Positions 1 to 9,512 of a DNA stretch of 64,000 nt are shown here, piece after piece. Below the pieces are notes generated by a model, which was not told where the DNA came from, ran no database searches, and worked only from the letters and a program-made list of their open reading frames with translations. The position numbers and the translations under genes were made by a program. The stretch is taken from assembly GCF_000013565.1 (NCBI RefSeq), contig NC_007802.1, positions 3,658,001 through 3,722,000 on the forward strand. The letters run 5' to 3'. Source of the stretch: Jannaschia sp. CCS1. Lineage in GTDB: Bacteria > Pseudomonadota > Alphaproteobacteria > Rhodobacterales > Rhodobacteraceae. How positions within the stretch are numbered: the first letter of the stretch is position 1; each line of letters opens with the position of its first letter.

Positions 1-2
1 GG

Positions 3-263
3 AACCTCGTGGATGTTCGCAACTGGCGACATATCAGCCGCGCTTTCGAGGTTGAAACGCGCGTGACGTTTGAGAGGGAATTCATAACGAAAATCCATCG
101 GCACACGGATACCGACGGTAAGATCTTTGAGGACCCGGTCAAGATCAAGGCCACGCATCTGGGAATAGATAACGATACGACCACAATTACCGATATGCTG
201 TTCCATATTCTGGGCGGACAGGCCCCCATTCCCGTCCAGATCGACGATTTGTCCGGATTTTGA
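3..263 (+). CDS. hypothetical protein, probably 5'-truncated by the window edge
   Basis: The reading frame is open from the left edge of the window to a TGA at 261-263. A GTG at 9 could start an 84-residue protein, but no convincing ribosome binding site precedes it, so this may be the C-terminal end of a longer protein. The sequence is polar and rich in Thr and Asp, with no signal peptide or membrane segment. Its codon use is more AT-rich than its neighbours. It ends 17 bases before the ATG of the protease-nuclease gene, so the two are probably co-transcribed. I do not recognise the family. Confidence 0.55.
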   Translation, partial: NLVDVRNWRHISRAFEVETRVTFEREFITKIHRHTDTDGKIFEDPVKIKATHLGIDNDTTTITDMLFHILGGQAPIPVQIDDLSGF

Positions 264-280
264 CCCGAGGGAGGACCTCC

Positions 281-2386
281 ATGGACCATCAAGCGCAACA
301 GCAGCTCAAGGCCTATCTTGAAGGGCTGATCCCCGAGGCGAAGCTGGACGCCATGGCCGACGATTCCGAGGCGCCGATGCGCATGGCAGGCACGCAGGAG
401 ATCAAGAAAACCAAAGCTGCCCGCGCCCAGGCTGCCTTGCAGAAACTCGCCAGCAACCGCGACATCAACGACGAGGAGCAGTTCCTGATCGAGGCGATCA
501 TCCTGCCCGACAAGCGCCCTGTCATCGATATCCGTAACGGCGGCTTCTCGGTCCAGCACCCGCTGTGGCTGAAATACAATGTCGACAAGGCGGTGGAAGA
601 TAACATTGAGCGCGCCATTCGGGGCGTGGGCCGGATCGAGGTGCCGATGCATCCCCAGATCCCCTATGCGGGCACCGGCTTTCTGGTGGGTCACAACCTG
701 ATGATGACCAACCGCCACGTGGCGCAGCTGTTTGCAGAGGGGTTGGGCGATGGCCCGCTTCGGTTCCAGGATGGGCAGACCGCCGCCATCGACTTCGTGC
801 AAGAGGTGGGCAATGCGACCGCCCATACGATGCAGGTCACGCGTGTCCGCATGATCCATCCGTTCTGGGACATGGCCGTGTTGGAGGTCGAAGATGTGCC
901 GCAGGGTGTGGAGCCGCTGGCCCTCAGCCTTACCAATCCCGCCAATCTGCAGGGCCGCGATATCGCGGTCATCGGCTATCCGGCGTTCGATCATCGCAAC
1001 AACGTCGCCGTGCAGAATGAGGTCTTTCGCGGCATCTACAACGTGAAACGCTTGCAGCCAGGCCTCCTAAAACCACGCGCCGTGGTGTCGAGCTTCGGCA
1101 ACCGTGTGGATACCGTGACCCACGATGCCTCCACCCTTGGCGGCAATTCCGGCAGTTGCGTTCTGGATGTGACCAGCGGAGAGGTCGTGGCCCTCCACTT
1201 TGCGGGGCGCTACAAGGTCGCCAACTACGCCGTGCCCACGTTCGAGCTGTCCCGCGACGCCCGCGTGGATGCCCTCCAGCTGGAGTTTGGCGAGGACGCC
1301 ACAAGCAATGTGGAAGATCCGGACCCCTGGCAGCCCTTCTGGGACACCACCGAAGCTGCGCGCCAAGGCGACGCGGGGTCCAGCGCGATCACCGTGCAAA
1401 CGCCCACTGGGGCCGCAACCGGCGCGCGCTCCGTCTCCGTGACCATTCCTGTCACCGTCACCGTGGATATTGGCGCGCCGTCGCACGCCACAGCCGCAGT
1501 TCCGATGCCCGCGACCGAGCGGATGGTGGAGCCAAAGCATGACCCGGACTACGCCCGCAAACCCGGCTATGACGCAGACTTTCTGGGCCTCGCCGTCCCG
1601 ATGCCCAAACCCACCAACCCGGACGATCTGTCGACGCTGGATGATAGCTCAACGGTGCTTGACTATGTCCACTTCTCGCTCGTGATGAACAAACGCCGCC
1701 GCTTGGCGCAGATCTCCGCGGCCAATGTGGACGCGAGCCCTGCCCGGGTCCGGCCCGAGCCGGGGCGCGATTATACCCGTGGCGGATTGAACGGCTTCAC
1801 CTCCGGAAATGACCGTGAGCGGTGGTTCACCGACCCCCGAATCCTAGGGCAGCACCAACTGCCCGACAGGTTCTTCACCAGGGATCGCACCGCATTTGAC
1901 AAAGGCCACATCGTGCGTCGCAACGCGATTGTCTGGGGCGACACCTATGCAGAGGTGCAGAATGCTAATGGCGACAGCTTCCACGTCACCAATTGCTCGC
2001 CGCAGGTGAAGGGCTTCAACCGGTCCAACCTCGGCGGGCTCTGGGGCAGGCTGGAGAATGTCGTGCTGAAAGAGGCCGCGACCGAGCGGCTATGCGTCTT
2101 CGCGGGACCGATCCTGAAAGACGACGATCCGGTCTTTGTCGGGGTCGATGATGTCGGCGTGGCCGAGGTCCGCATCCCCCGCGCCTATTGGAAGGTGATC
2201 GTGGCCGAGAGCGACGGCGCGCTTCAGGCGTTCGGGTATCTGCTGGAACAGGATCTCTCGGACGTGGATTTCGAGCTTCAGCTAGCCCCGGAATGGCAGC
2301 GTCGGCTGACCCCCCTGGACAAGCTGCAAGACCGCATCGGAACGGTCACGTTCGACCCCGTGATCCTCGCCGCCGATCAGGCGTAA
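281..2386 (+). CDS. trypsin-like serine protease / DNA-RNA non-specific endonuclease fusion
   Basis: The 701-residue protein starts at ATG 281 behind GAGGGAGG; a TTG at 260 is less likely. An N-terminal helical region of about 120 residues has no signal peptide, so a cytoplasmic location is inferred. A trypsin-like domain follows, with His146 (TNRHVA), Asp197 (FWDMAV) and Ser290 (GGNSGS) forming an intact triad. A Pro/Thr/Val-rich linker at about 355-430 leads to a NucA/NUC1-type nuclease whose DRGH motif appears as D540-K-G-H543, followed by an Asn-rich NCSPQ...NRSNLGG block. Protease plus nuclease in one non-secreted chain resembles effectors of bacterial conflict systems, but that role is inferred. 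The gene ends 2 bases from the convergent ychF stop. Confidence 0.88.
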   Translation: MDHQAQQQLKAYLEGLIPEAKLDAMADDSEAPMRMAGTQEIKKTKAARAQAALQKLASNRDINDEEQFLIEAIILPDKRPVIDIRNGGFSVQHPLWLKYNVDKAVEDNIERAIRGVGRIEVPMHPQIPYAGTGFLVGHNLMMTNRHVAQLFAEGLGDGPLRFQDGQTAAIDFVQEVGNATAHTMQVTRVRMIHPFWDMAVLEVEDVPQGVEPLALSLTNPANLQGRDIAVIGYPAFDHRNNVAVQNEVFRGIYNVKRLQPGLLKPRAVVSSFGNRVDTVTHDASTLGGNSGSCVLDVTSGEVVALHFAGRYKVANYAVPTFELSRDARVDALQLEFGEDATSNVEDPDPWQPFWDTTEAARQGDAGSSAITVQTPTGAATGARSVSVTIPVTVTVDIGAPSHATAAVPMPATERMVEPKHDPDYARKPGYDADFLGLAVPMPKPTNPDDLSTLDDSSTVLDYVHFSLVMNKRRRLAQISAANVDASPARVRPEPGRDYTRGGLNGFTSGNDRERWFTDPRILGQHQLPDRFFTRDRTAFDKGHIVRRNAIVWGDTYAEVQNANGDSFHVTNCSPQVKGFNRSNLGGLWGRLENVVLKEAATERLCVFAGPILKDDDPVFVGVDDVGVAEVRIPRAYWKVIVAESDGALQAFGYLLEQDLSDVDFELQLAPEWQRRLTPLDKLQDRIGTVTFDPVILAADQA

Positions 2387-2388
2387 CC

Positions 2389-3486
2389 TCAGCCCCCGTG
2401 CAGGAAGTGCAGCACGTCGCCATCCTTGACGACATACGCCTTGCCTTCCGCGCGCATCTTGCCCGCGTCCTTGGCCGGGTTTTCGCCACCCAATTCCACG
2501 TAATCGCCATAGGCAATCGTCTCGGCGCGAATGAACTTGGCCTCGAAATCCCCGTGGATCACGCCCGCCGCTGCCGGGGCCAGCGTGCCCTCCTTGATCG
2601 TCCAGGCGCGCGCCTCTTTCGGGCCGACAGTGAAATAGGTCTGTAGGTTCAGCAACTCGTAGCCTGCCCGTATTAGGCGGTCCAGCCCCGGCTCCTCCAG
2701 CCCCAGTTCCTCCAGGAACATCTCGGCATCGTCGGACTCAAGCTGGCTGATATCTTCCTCGATCTTGGCGGAAATCACGACGTGGGAATTGCCCTGGGCT
2801 GCCGCCATTTCGGCCACACGGGCGGATTCCGCATTTCCAGATCCCGCATTCTCTTCCTCAACATTACAGACATAAAGGATCGGCTTGGTCGTCAGAAGTT
2901 GTAGCATCTTCCACGCCTTGGCGTCTTCACCCGCCACATCCACGGTACGCGCGGGCTTGCCATCTTCCAGCGCCGCCTTGGCCGCATTCAACAAACGTTC
3001 CTGCTGCACCGCCTCCTTGTCGCCGCCGCGCACCTTGCGCACGAGGTTGACCATGCGCTTCTCGATGCTTTCCAGATCGGCCAGCATCAACTCCGTCTCA
3101 ATCGTCTCGGCATCGGCAATCGGGTCCACGCGGCCGTCGACATGGACGACATCGCCGTCCTCAAAACAGCGCAGCACGTGGGCGATGGCATCCGTCTCGC
3201 GGATGTTGGCCAGAAACTGATTGCCCAAACCCTCGCCCTGCGATGCCCCCTTCACCAGCCCCGCAATATCCACAAAGGTCATGCGGGTGGGGATCACGCT
3301 CTTGGACGCAGCAATTGCGGCCAGCTTGTCGAGGCGCGCATCCGGCACCGCCACATCGCCCACATTCGGTTCGATCGTGCAGAACGGAAAGTTCGCCGCC
3401 TGTGCCGCCGCCGTGCGGGTCAGCGCGTTGAACAGGGTCGATTTGCCGACATTCGGCAGGCCCACGATGCCCATTTTGAAACCCAT
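2389..3486 (-). CDS. ychF: redox-regulated ATPase/GTPase YchF (OLA1 family)
   Basis: This 365-residue protein has the normal YchF length. The P-loop is GLPNVGKS at residues 9-16, the switch region reads DIAGLVKGASQGEGLGN, and the C-terminal TGS domain begins near LQTYFTVGPKEARAW. YchF/OLA1 proteins are ribosome-associated P-loop NTPases that prefer ATP and take part in translation and stress responses. A GGAG lies 8 bases upstream of the ATG. The gene often sits next to pth and rplY; here those genes are on the same strand but 8-11 kb upstream. Confidence 0.97.
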   Translation of the reverse strand: MGFKMGIVGLPNVGKSTLFNALTRTAAAQAANFPFCTIEPNVGDVAVPDARLDKLAAIAASKSVIPTRMTFVDIAGLVKGASQGEGLGNQFLANIRETDAIAHVLRCFEDGDVVHVDGRVDPIADAETIETELMLADLESIEKRMVNLVRKVRGGDKEAVQQERLLNAAKAALEDGKPARTVDVAGEDAKAWKMLQLLTTKPILYVCNVEEENAGSGNAESARVAEMAAAQGNSHVVISAKIEEDISQLESDDAEMFLEELGLEEPGLDRLIRAGYELLNLQTYFTVGPKEARAWTIKEGTLAPAAAGVIHGDFEAKFIRAETIAYGDYVELGGENPAKDAGKMRAEGKAYVVKDGDVLHFLHGG

Positions 3487-3651
3487 GTGACGTACTCCGC
3501 GATTGCTCTTGAAATCAAGGGCGCATGTAGGTCGCGCGGGGGGCGAAGGTCAAGGCGTCTGCCCGCTGCGGCGGGCGTCAGCTTGTCACCCCAAGGCCAT
3601 CTCTGTCAGGAGGCCGATTGACTCGGCCCTCCACAGGCGTAGACGGGCGAT

Positions 3652-4968
3652 ATGACGACCGCCATTCTCCCCTCCGCAAAGGCCGAACTCGCGCCTCTGA
3701 TCCGTCTGTCGGTGCCCCTGATGGTCGGCCTGACGGCTGCGCTTTTGATCGGTGTGGTGGACACGGTCATGATCTCGCCGCTCGGGACCGTCCCGCTTGC
3801 GGCGGCAGGCGTGACGACGGCGGTGCTGATCATCCTGATCTCGGCCCTTTGGGGGCTGCTCACGGTGATCTCGGTCCAGATCAGTCAGGCCGATGGCGCG
3901 GCTGACCCGGCGCGCGTGGCGCTTGCGGTCCGCTCCGGTCTGCTGCTGTGCCTGATCGGAGGAGTCCTGGGCGCCGGTCTCATGCTGGCGGTCTACCCGC
4001 TCCTTCGTCCCCTGGGCCAACCGGAAGAGGTGCTCGCCATTCTCCTGCCCTACTGGGCGGCGATGGCGCTCTGGATCGTGCCCTTCACGCTGTTTTTCGG
4101 CCTCAAAGCCCTGTTCGACGCCGTCGACTGGCCGTGGACAGCCGTCGGCCTCAGCTACATCGGGGTGCTGGTGAACATCCCCGCGAACTACACCTTCATC
4201 CATGTGCTGGATATGGGGCTACTGGGGGCGGGCTTGGCCTCCATTCTGTCGCAAAGCCTCTCGCTGCTGGCCGCCTGGCTGGTCTTCACCCGGGCGCCGG
4301 GTCTGGCCGCGTATCGCCAAAAGGTGGCCGTTGCCTGGGCCGACGTGCGCGCGCAGCTGAAGGACAGCGCGCCTCTGTGCTTGGGGTACGCAGGCGAAGG
4401 CGGGGCCTACGCGATGATCGGTCTGATGATCGGCTGGATCGGGGCGGAGGCGCTGGCCGCCCATCAGATCGTCAACGCGCTCGGCGGGGTGGCCTATGTC
4501 ATCCCGCTCGGCATGGCAGGGGCCGTGTCGATCCGTGTCGGCAACGCCGTCGGTGCGGGCCAGATCGCGCGTCTGCGTTCGATCCTGAAGGCCTCATTCC
4601 TGATGGTGGTGCTTTGGCAGGCCCTGGCCGCGTTGGTGTTCATATTCGGCGGACGGATCATGGCCGAGGCGATGTCATCCGACCCCGCTGTCATCCAATT
4701 GGCCGCAACGTTATTTATCGTGATGGCGATGATGCAGATCGCCGACGGTATTCAGGGCACGTCGCTCGGGGCGCTGCGTGGCATGTCCGACATGATCCGC
4801 CCGACGACAATCACGTTGATCGCCTATTGGCCGCTCGCCTTGCCTGCAAGCTACCTGCTTGGCATCACGCTGGACTTCGGCGCGATTGGGATCTGGCTGG
4901 GATACACGCTCGGTCTGGCGGTCGCGGCTGTCGCCTTGCCGGTGCGGTTCTGGCGTCTCACTGCTTGA
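3652..4968 (+). CDS. MATE family efflux transporter
   Basis: The 438-residue protein has about 12 hydrophobic segments and the MATE (NorM/DinF-type) layout of two six-helix halves, beginning LIRLSVPLMVGLTAALLIGVVDTVMIS. Such proteins exchange H+ or Na+ for organic cations, drugs or metabolites across the inner membrane; the substrate cannot be read from the sequence. No strong ribosome binding site precedes the ATG, so the start is moderately certain. It is the first of two MATE genes in the window; the other, at 49599-50990, belongs to a different subgroup. Confidence 0.9.
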   Translation: MTTAILPSAKAELAPLIRLSVPLMVGLTAALLIGVVDTVMISPLGTVPLAAAGVTTAVLIILISALWGLLTVISVQISQADGAADPARVALAVRSGLLLCLIGGVLGAGLMLAVYPLLRPLGQPEEVLAILLPYWAAMALWIVPFTLFFGLKALFDAVDWPWTAVGLSYIGVLVNIPANYTFIHVLDMGLLGAGLASILSQSLSLLAAWLVFTRAPGLAAYRQKVAVAWADVRAQLKDSAPLCLGYAGEGGAYAMIGLMIGWIGAEALAAHQIVNALGGVAYVIPLGMAGAVSIRVGNAVGAGQIARLRSILKASFLMVVLWQALAALVFIFGGRIMAEAMSSDPAVIQLAATLFIVMAMMQIADGIQGTSLGALRGMSDMIRPTTITLIAYWPLALPASYLLGITLDFGAIGIWLGYTLGLAVAAVALPVRFWRLTA

Positions 4969-4989
4969 GATCGGCCCTGCGCCGCGCCC

Positions 4990-5175
4990 CTACCCGCGCT
5001 TTTCGCGGCGCTCAAAGATTACGAACCACGCCAGCAGAATAAACATCGGATGCGTCAGCCCGCCCGAGAAAATCAGAGCCAGGATCCAGATCGGGGCAAT
5101 GATGATCCCGAGGATGACCCGCCCCGCAAGGAAGATCGACAACGGGGGCAACAGGAGTGCGAGTACATAATTCAT
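4990..5175 (-). CDS. small Pmp3/YqaE-like membrane protein
   Basis: This is a 61-residue protein with two hydrophobic segments. The N-terminus, MNYVLALLLPPLSIFL, matches the LxxxLPPLxxFL signature of the Pmp3/YqaE (UPF0057) proteolipids, and the tail is short and basic (ERREKRG). Family members are stress-related plasma-membrane peptides that influence membrane potential. The frame is open further upstream, but the family signature begins at this ATG. It is convergent with the MATE gene and divergent from trpA. Confidence 0.7.
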   Translation of the reverse strand: MNYVLALLLPPLSIFLAGRVILGIIIAPIWILALIFSGGLTHPMFILLAWFVIFERREKRG

Positions 5176-5308
5176 GCCCCATACATGGGCACGCCCCCGC
5201 GCCGGTTCCAGAGCTTTCGGGAAAAACCCACGCCCTTTCCCCCCATTGATTTCCCTCTGCCCTTGCGCCAAACCAGCGCCCACATCGCCCAGTTGAGAGC
5301 CTGCATCC

Positions 5309-6100
5309 ATGACCCGTATCGACGACACTTTCGCGCGCCTGTCCGCATCCGGCAAAAAGGCCTTCGTCTCCTACATCATGGCGGGCGATCCGGATTACGC
5401 GACCTCGCTTGAGGTCATGCGGGGTCTGCCCGCTGCCGGCGTCGACATCATCGAATTGGGGCTGCCATTCACGGACCCGATGGCCGACGGCTCCACCATC
5501 CAGCTGGCCGGGCAACGCGCCCTCGACGGTGGCATGACACTGGACAAGACGTTGCAGATGGTCCGCGATTTTCGCGCCGGGGACGACACGACGCCGATTG
5601 TGCTGATGGGCTATTACAACCCGATCTATTCGCGCGGCGTGGACCGGTTCCTGACCGACGCAAGGGAAGCGGGCATTGACGGGCTGATCGTCGTCGACCT
5701 GCCGCCCGAGGAAGATGAAGAGCTGTGCATTCCCGCCCAGGCCGCTGGTCTGAACTTCATCCGGCTGGCCACGCCAACCACCGACGACGCCCGCCTCCCG
5801 GCCGTGCTCAGCAACACGTCGGGGTTTCTCTACTATGTCTCCATCACCGGCATCACTGGGGCCGCCGCGCCCCAGGCCGCTGACGTGGCCCCCGAAGTCG
5901 CTCGCATCAAATCCGCCACCGACATACCGGTGATCGTGGGCTTCGGCATCACCACATCCGAGGCCGCCCGGACCATCGCAGGTGTGGCCGATGGCTGCGT
6001 CGTCGGATCAGCGATCGTGTCCAGGATCGCAGAGGGCGAGCCCGTGGCCGATGTTCTGGCCTTCGTCAAAAGCCTCTCGGACGGGGCGCACGCGGCCTGA
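5309..6100 (+). CDS. trpA: tryptophan synthase alpha subunit
   Basis: The 263-residue protein is a complete TIM barrel. The catalytic residues of the alpha reaction are present as Glu49 (IIELGLPF) and Asp60 (DPMADG), with the same numbering as in E. coli. The subunit cleaves indole-3-glycerol phosphate to indole, which is channelled to TrpB. It lies about 2 kb upstream of trpB (8152) and 1 kb upstream of trpF, separated from them by ihfB and a lapA-like gene, so the trp genes are near each other but probably not one operon. Confidence 0.97.
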   Translation: MTRIDDTFARLSASGKKAFVSYIMAGDPDYATSLEVMRGLPAAGVDIIELGLPFTDPMADGSTIQLAGQRALDGGMTLDKTLQMVRDFRAGDDTTPIVLMGYYNPIYSRGVDRFLTDAREAGIDGLIVVDLPPEEDEELCIPAQAAGLNFIRLATPTTDDARLPAVLSNTSGFLYYVSITGITGAAAPQAADVAPEVARIKSATDIPVIVGFGITTSEAARTIAGVADGCVVGSAIVSRIAEGEPVADVLAFVKSLSDGAHAA

Positions 6101-6376
6101 CGGACGGCGGCGCGCTGCGGCACGCGGTCTCAGGGCCGTTTTCCGGTCAATTCCATCCTGGACCGCTCTGCGAATCGCTATCGCCTCGCCCGGCGCATTG
6201 GGCGGATATTGGGGTGCGATATACTTCATCAACAGCGAAATCCTGCTTGGAAACAGGTATTTGGCGGCTTCTTGCTGCAGAAAATGTCGGCTTTGGAGTG
6301 TTCACCTGCGTGTGATGTGCTTATAGTGACAGGCTATCGGCCTACTTATGCCACGAACGATCCTGGGGGATGATCT

Positions 6377-6664
6377 ATGATACGCTCCGAGCTGATTCAA
6401 AAGCTTTCCGACGAAAACCCGCACCTCTATCAGCGTGACGTCGAACGGATCGTGAATTCGATTTTCGAAGAAGTTATCGATGCCCTCGCGGCGGGGGATC
6501 GGGTGGAATTGCGCGGCTTCGGGGCGTTTTCGGTCAAGAAACGCGACGCCCGTATCGGCCGCAACCCGCGGACGGGTGAAAGTGTCTCGGTGGAAGAAAA
6601 GCACGTGCCTTTCTTCAAGGCTGGGAAACTGCTACGCGACAGACTAAATGGTCACGAAAGCTAA
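6377..6664 (+). CDS. ihfB: integration host factor subunit beta
   Basis: This 95-residue DNABII protein starts [17 protein letters not shown] and carries the beta-arm region around [12 protein letters not shown], including the Arg-Asn-Pro that intercalates into DNA. IHF is a heterodimer that bends DNA sharply in transcription, replication and recombination. A strong upstream gap of 276 bases (6101-6376) probably holds its promoter; TTATAG at 6321-6326 is a candidate -10, but I see no well-spaced -35. rpsA, the frequent upstream neighbour, is absent. Confidence 0.96.
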   Translation: MIRSELIQKLSDENPHLYQRDVERIVNSIFEEVIDALAAGDRVELRGFGAFSVKKRDARIGRNPRTGESVSVEEKHVPFFKAGKLLRDRLNGHES

Positions 6665-6717
6665 ACGGCTCGGTCCTTGTTGGCCGCTTGGCCGCAAGCG
6701 ACGTCGAGGGGGATGCT

Positions 6718-7086
6718 TTGAAAATTCTGCGATATATCAAACTGCTGTTCCTAGCGCTGGTTCTTCTGGCGCTGGTGTTCCTGTTTTTTGCAAACAATGA
6801 ACCGGTCACCCTGAACCTGATGCCCGATGCCATGGCCAACGCCATGGGGATGCGGAACGAATGGACCTTCCCGTTGTTTCTGGTCGTGACGGTTGCGCTG
6901 TTGATCGGCATCATCGTGGGATACGTGCTGGAATGGTTGCGCGAACACCGGTTCCGGGCCGAAGCCAAGACACAACGCCGCGAAGCGAACCGCCTGAACC
7001 AGGAAGTGGCCGCCATGAAGGGCCGCAAAAGCGACAGCCAGGATGATGTGCTGGCGATCCTGGACGACGCAGACACCGCGCGCTGA
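6718..7086 (+). CDS. LapA-family (DUF1049) inner-membrane protein
   Basis: I chose the TTG at 6718, which follows GAGGGGG at 6706-6712, giving 122 residues beginning MKILRYIK; a TTG at 6688 would add ten residues. Two transmembrane helices (about 5-25 and 45-68) flank a short loop containing [10 protein letters not shown], and a charged, coiled-coil-like tail follows. This is the lipopolysaccharide assembly protein A / DUF1049 layout. It lies 53 bases after ihfB, a common arrangement in Rhodobacterales, and just ahead of trpF. Confidence 0.8.
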   Translation: MKILRYIKLLFLALVLLALVFLFFANNEPVTLNLMPDAMANAMGMRNEWTFPLFLVVTVALLIGIIVGYVLEWLREHRFRAEAKTQRREANRLNQEVAAMKGRKSDSQDDVLAILDDADTAR

Positions 7087-7090
7087 TTCC

Positions 7091-7738
7091 TTGTCTGAGG
7101 TGGCAATCAAGTTCTGCGGACTGAGCCGCCTGGAAGATGTGTCTGCCGCGGCAGAGGCCGGCGCGCGCTACGTGGGCTTTGTGTTCTTCCCAAAATCACC
7201 GCGCAACGTGTCCATCCCGCAGGCGCGAGAACTGGCTCTGGCCGTGCCCCTCGGGATCGCCAAAGTGGCCCTCGTGGTGAATGCCGATGACGCGTTGCTT
7301 GACGAGATTGTTAGCCAGGTGCCGCTCGATATGCTGCAGCTCCATGGGTCCGAGACGCCGGAGCGGGTGGCAGAGATCCGGGCGCGTTATGGCCTTCCCG
7401 TCATGAAAGCCATCGGTGTGGCCGAGGCCGCAGACCTGGACGCCATCGACCTATATGCTCCGGTGGCCGATCAGCTTCTGATTGATACCAAGAAGCCCAA
7501 GGGGGCCGAGCGCCCGGGGGGCAACGGCGCGACGTTTGATTGGTCGCTACTGGCGGCGCGGAAATATTGGACTGTGCCCTGGATGCTGGCGGGCGGTCTG
7601 ACCGCCGATAATGTAACTGACGCAGTCCGCACCACGGGCGCGCGGCAGGTGGACCTCAGCTCCGCCATTGAAAGCGCGCCGGGTGTGAAAGATGCGGCGC
7701 GGATGCAGGCTTTTTCGGCGGCGTTAACTGACGGATAA
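7091..7738 (+). CDS. trpF: phosphoribosylanthranilate isomerase
   Basis: The enzyme carries out the Amadori rearrangement of phosphoribosylanthranilate in tryptophan synthesis. The catalytic Cys is in IKFCGLSR near the N-terminus and the general acid Asp in [10 protein letters not shown]. The barrel ends with GGLTADNV and the phosphate-binding segment around [14 protein letters not shown]. The start is uncertain: TTG 7091 gives 215 residues and GTG 7100 gives 212, neither with a clear Shine-Dalgarno. The gene begins 4 bases after the lapA-like stop, which suggests translational coupling. Confidence 0.93.
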
Positions 7739-7761
7739 CCAAGTCGCGCCTAGGCTACGGC

Positions 7762-8025
7762 ATGGCATATCAACTTCCAGACCACCTTACCCCTGAAATC
7801 TGGCTGAGCCAGGTCCTGTCATCTCGGGAAGCCCAGGGCGGCGGCATCGTGAAGCGACAGGTCCGGGATGTGGAGCGGCTCGTGGGACGCGACGCGTTTC
7901 TGGAAGAGGCAGAGCGGCGCGGGTTCCAGGTGGTGCAGAACAACCGCCATTTCGTGATCTTCTGCAACGCGTTGCCGATCCGCCGGGTCCGGGCGGATTG
8001 CGGGCTTTCGAAAGCCCGCCCTTAG
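7762..8025 (+). CDS. conserved small protein between trpF and trpB
   Basis: This is an 87-residue soluble protein with no signal peptide, lying 23 bases after trpF. The body (MAYQLPDHLTPEIWL through RGFQVVQNNRHFVIFCN) looks like a compact alpha/beta domain. The last residues (CGLSKARP) are encoded by the first of four strong palindromes, so the 3' end may have been modified by acquisition of that element. A small ORF in this position is common in Rhodobacteraceae trpFB regions. I do not recognise a function. Confidence 0.7.
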   Translation: MAYQLPDHLTPEIWLSQVLSSREAQGGGIVKRQVRDVERLVGRDAFLEEAERRGFQVVQNNRHFVIFCNALPIRRVRADCGLSKARP

Positions 8026-8091
8026 GCCCGCGCGCGCGGGCCGTTCACGCGGTTTGAAAACCGCGTGCGTCAAGGCCTTTCGAAAGGCCTT
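8000..8091. repeat. four consecutive near-perfect palindromes
   Basis: Four inverted repeats lie head to tail: 8000-8019 (perfect 20-mer, centre TTCGAA), 8025-8042 (perfect 18-mer, GC only), 8046-8067 (10-bp arms, 2-base loop GA) and 8072-8091 (perfect 20-mer, centre TTCGAA). The first overlaps the last codons and stop of the preceding ORF; the last ends 60 bases before trpB. No T-run follows, so simple intrinsic termination is unlikely. They may be binding sites, RNA-processing hairpins or a small mobile palindromic unit. Confidence 0.9.
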
Positions 8092-8151
8092 CCCCTTGCC
8101 CCGCCCACATCCGCGCGCTACCCCTCCACCCGTCGCAAGGGGGAGATCACG

Positions 8152-9381
8152 ATGCCAGACGATCTATTGAACAGCTTCATGACGGGACCCGATGAAAAGG
8201 GCCGGTTCGGTGATTTCGGCGGGCGGTTTGTGTCGGAGACGCTGATGCCGCTGATCCTTGAGCTGGAGCAGCAATATGAGCACGCAAAGACCGACGACAG
8301 CTTCTGGGCCGAGATGCAGGACCTCTGGACCCATTATGTGGGTCGCCCCTCTCCGCTCTATTTCGCGAAACGTCTGACCGAGCGTCTGGGCGGCGCGAAG
8401 ATCTACCTCAAACGCGATGAGCTGAACCACACGGGCGCCCACAAGATCAACAACGTGTTGGGCCAGATCATCCTGGCGCGGCGCATGGGCAAGACCCGCA
8501 TTATTGCTGAGACAGGAGCGGGCCAGCACGGCGTGGCCACCGCCACGGTCTGCGCGAAGTTTGGCCTCAAATGCATCGTCTACATGGGCGCGACGGATGT
8601 GGAGCGTCAGGCCCCCAACGTGTTCCGCATGAAGCTTCTGGGCGCGGAGGTCGTACCGGTGACCTCCGGGCGCGGCACACTCAAGGACGCGATGAACGAC
8701 GCCCTGCGCGACTGGGTCACCAACGTGCGCGATACCTTCTACTGCATCGGCACGGTCGCAGGTCCCCACCCCTACCCCGCCATGGTCCGCGATTTTCAGG
8801 CGATCATCGGCAAGGAGACACGCGACCAGATGATGGCCGCAGAAGGCCGCCTGCCCGATACGCTGATCGCCGCCATCGGCGGTGGCTCCAACGCCATGGG
8901 CCTGTTCTTCCCATTCCTGGACGACAAGAGTGTGAACATCATCGGGGTGGAGGCCGGCGGCCACGGCGTCAATGAGAAGATGGAACATTGTGCATCCCTG
9001 ACCGGGGGTCGCCCCGGCGTGCTGCACGGCAATCGGACGTATCTGTTGCAGGATGAGGATGGACAGATCCTTGAAGGGCATTCGATCTCGGCCGGTCTGG
9101 ATTATCCCGGGATCGGACCGGAGCACGCCTGGCTGCACGAGATCGGGCGCGCGCAATATGTCTCCATCACGGATCGGGAAGCGTTGGACGCCTTCCAGCT
9201 GTCATGCGAGACTGAGGGTATCATCCCGGCGCTGGAACCGTCCCACGCGCTGGCCCACGTGTGCAAGATTGCGCCCGATATGCCCCGCGATCATCTGCTG
9301 GTGATGAACATGTGCGGACGCGGCGACAAGGATATCTTCACCGTCGCCCGGGCCCTCGGCTGGGATATGGACGGGGCCTGA
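8152..9381 (+). CDS. trpB: tryptophan synthase beta subunit
   Basis: The ATG at 8152 follows AAGGGGGAG at 8138-8146 and gives 409 residues; an in-frame GTG at 8065 lies inside the palindrome cluster and is less likely. PLP-binding Lys98 lies in HTGAHKIN, and the phosphate-binding loop GGGSNAMG and the activation region around [13 protein letters not shown] are intact. The enzyme condenses indole with serine to make tryptophan. It is the last gene of the trpF-orf-trpB group. Confidence 0.98.
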   Translation: MPDDLLNSFMTGPDEKGRFGDFGGRFVSETLMPLILELEQQYEHAKTDDSFWAEMQDLWTHYVGRPSPLYFAKRLTERLGGAKIYLKRDELNHTGAHKINNVLGQIILARRMGKTRIIAETGAGQHGVATATVCAKFGLKCIVYMGATDVERQAPNVFRMKLLGAEVVPVTSGRGTLKDAMNDALRDWVTNVRDTFYCIGTVAGPHPYPAMVRDFQAIIGKETRDQMMAAEGRLPDTLIAAIGGGSNAMGLFFPFLDDKSVNIIGVEAGGHGVNEKMEHCASLTGGRPGVLHGNRTYLLQDEDGQILEGHSISAGLDYPGIGPEHAWLHEIGRAQYVSITDREALDAFQLSCETEGIIPALEPSHALAHVCKIAPDMPRDHLLVMNMCGRGDKDIFTVARALGWDMDGA

Positions 9382-9388
9382 GGAACCT

Positions 9389-9456
9389 GCCGGGAGACAC
9401 CCGGCGTGCCTACGGGCAAAGTGGCTGAATGGCTCCGGTTGCAAGGTTGCAACCGG
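9389..9456 (+). other. two hairpins downstream of trpB
   Basis: A 5-bp GC hairpin (9389-9403, loop AGACA) is followed by a 10-bp perfect stem at 9435-9456 (CCGGTTGCAA, loop GG, TTGCAACCGG). They lie just after the trpB stop. No U-tract follows on either strand, so the second hairpin is more likely an RNA-stabilising or rho-assisted 3' end than a classical intrinsic terminator. Confidence 0.5.
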
Positions 9457-9512
9457 GGGCTATACCCCTGATAATAAAGGAAATACCGAATACTGGCTTT
9501 TCAAAAAATCCG

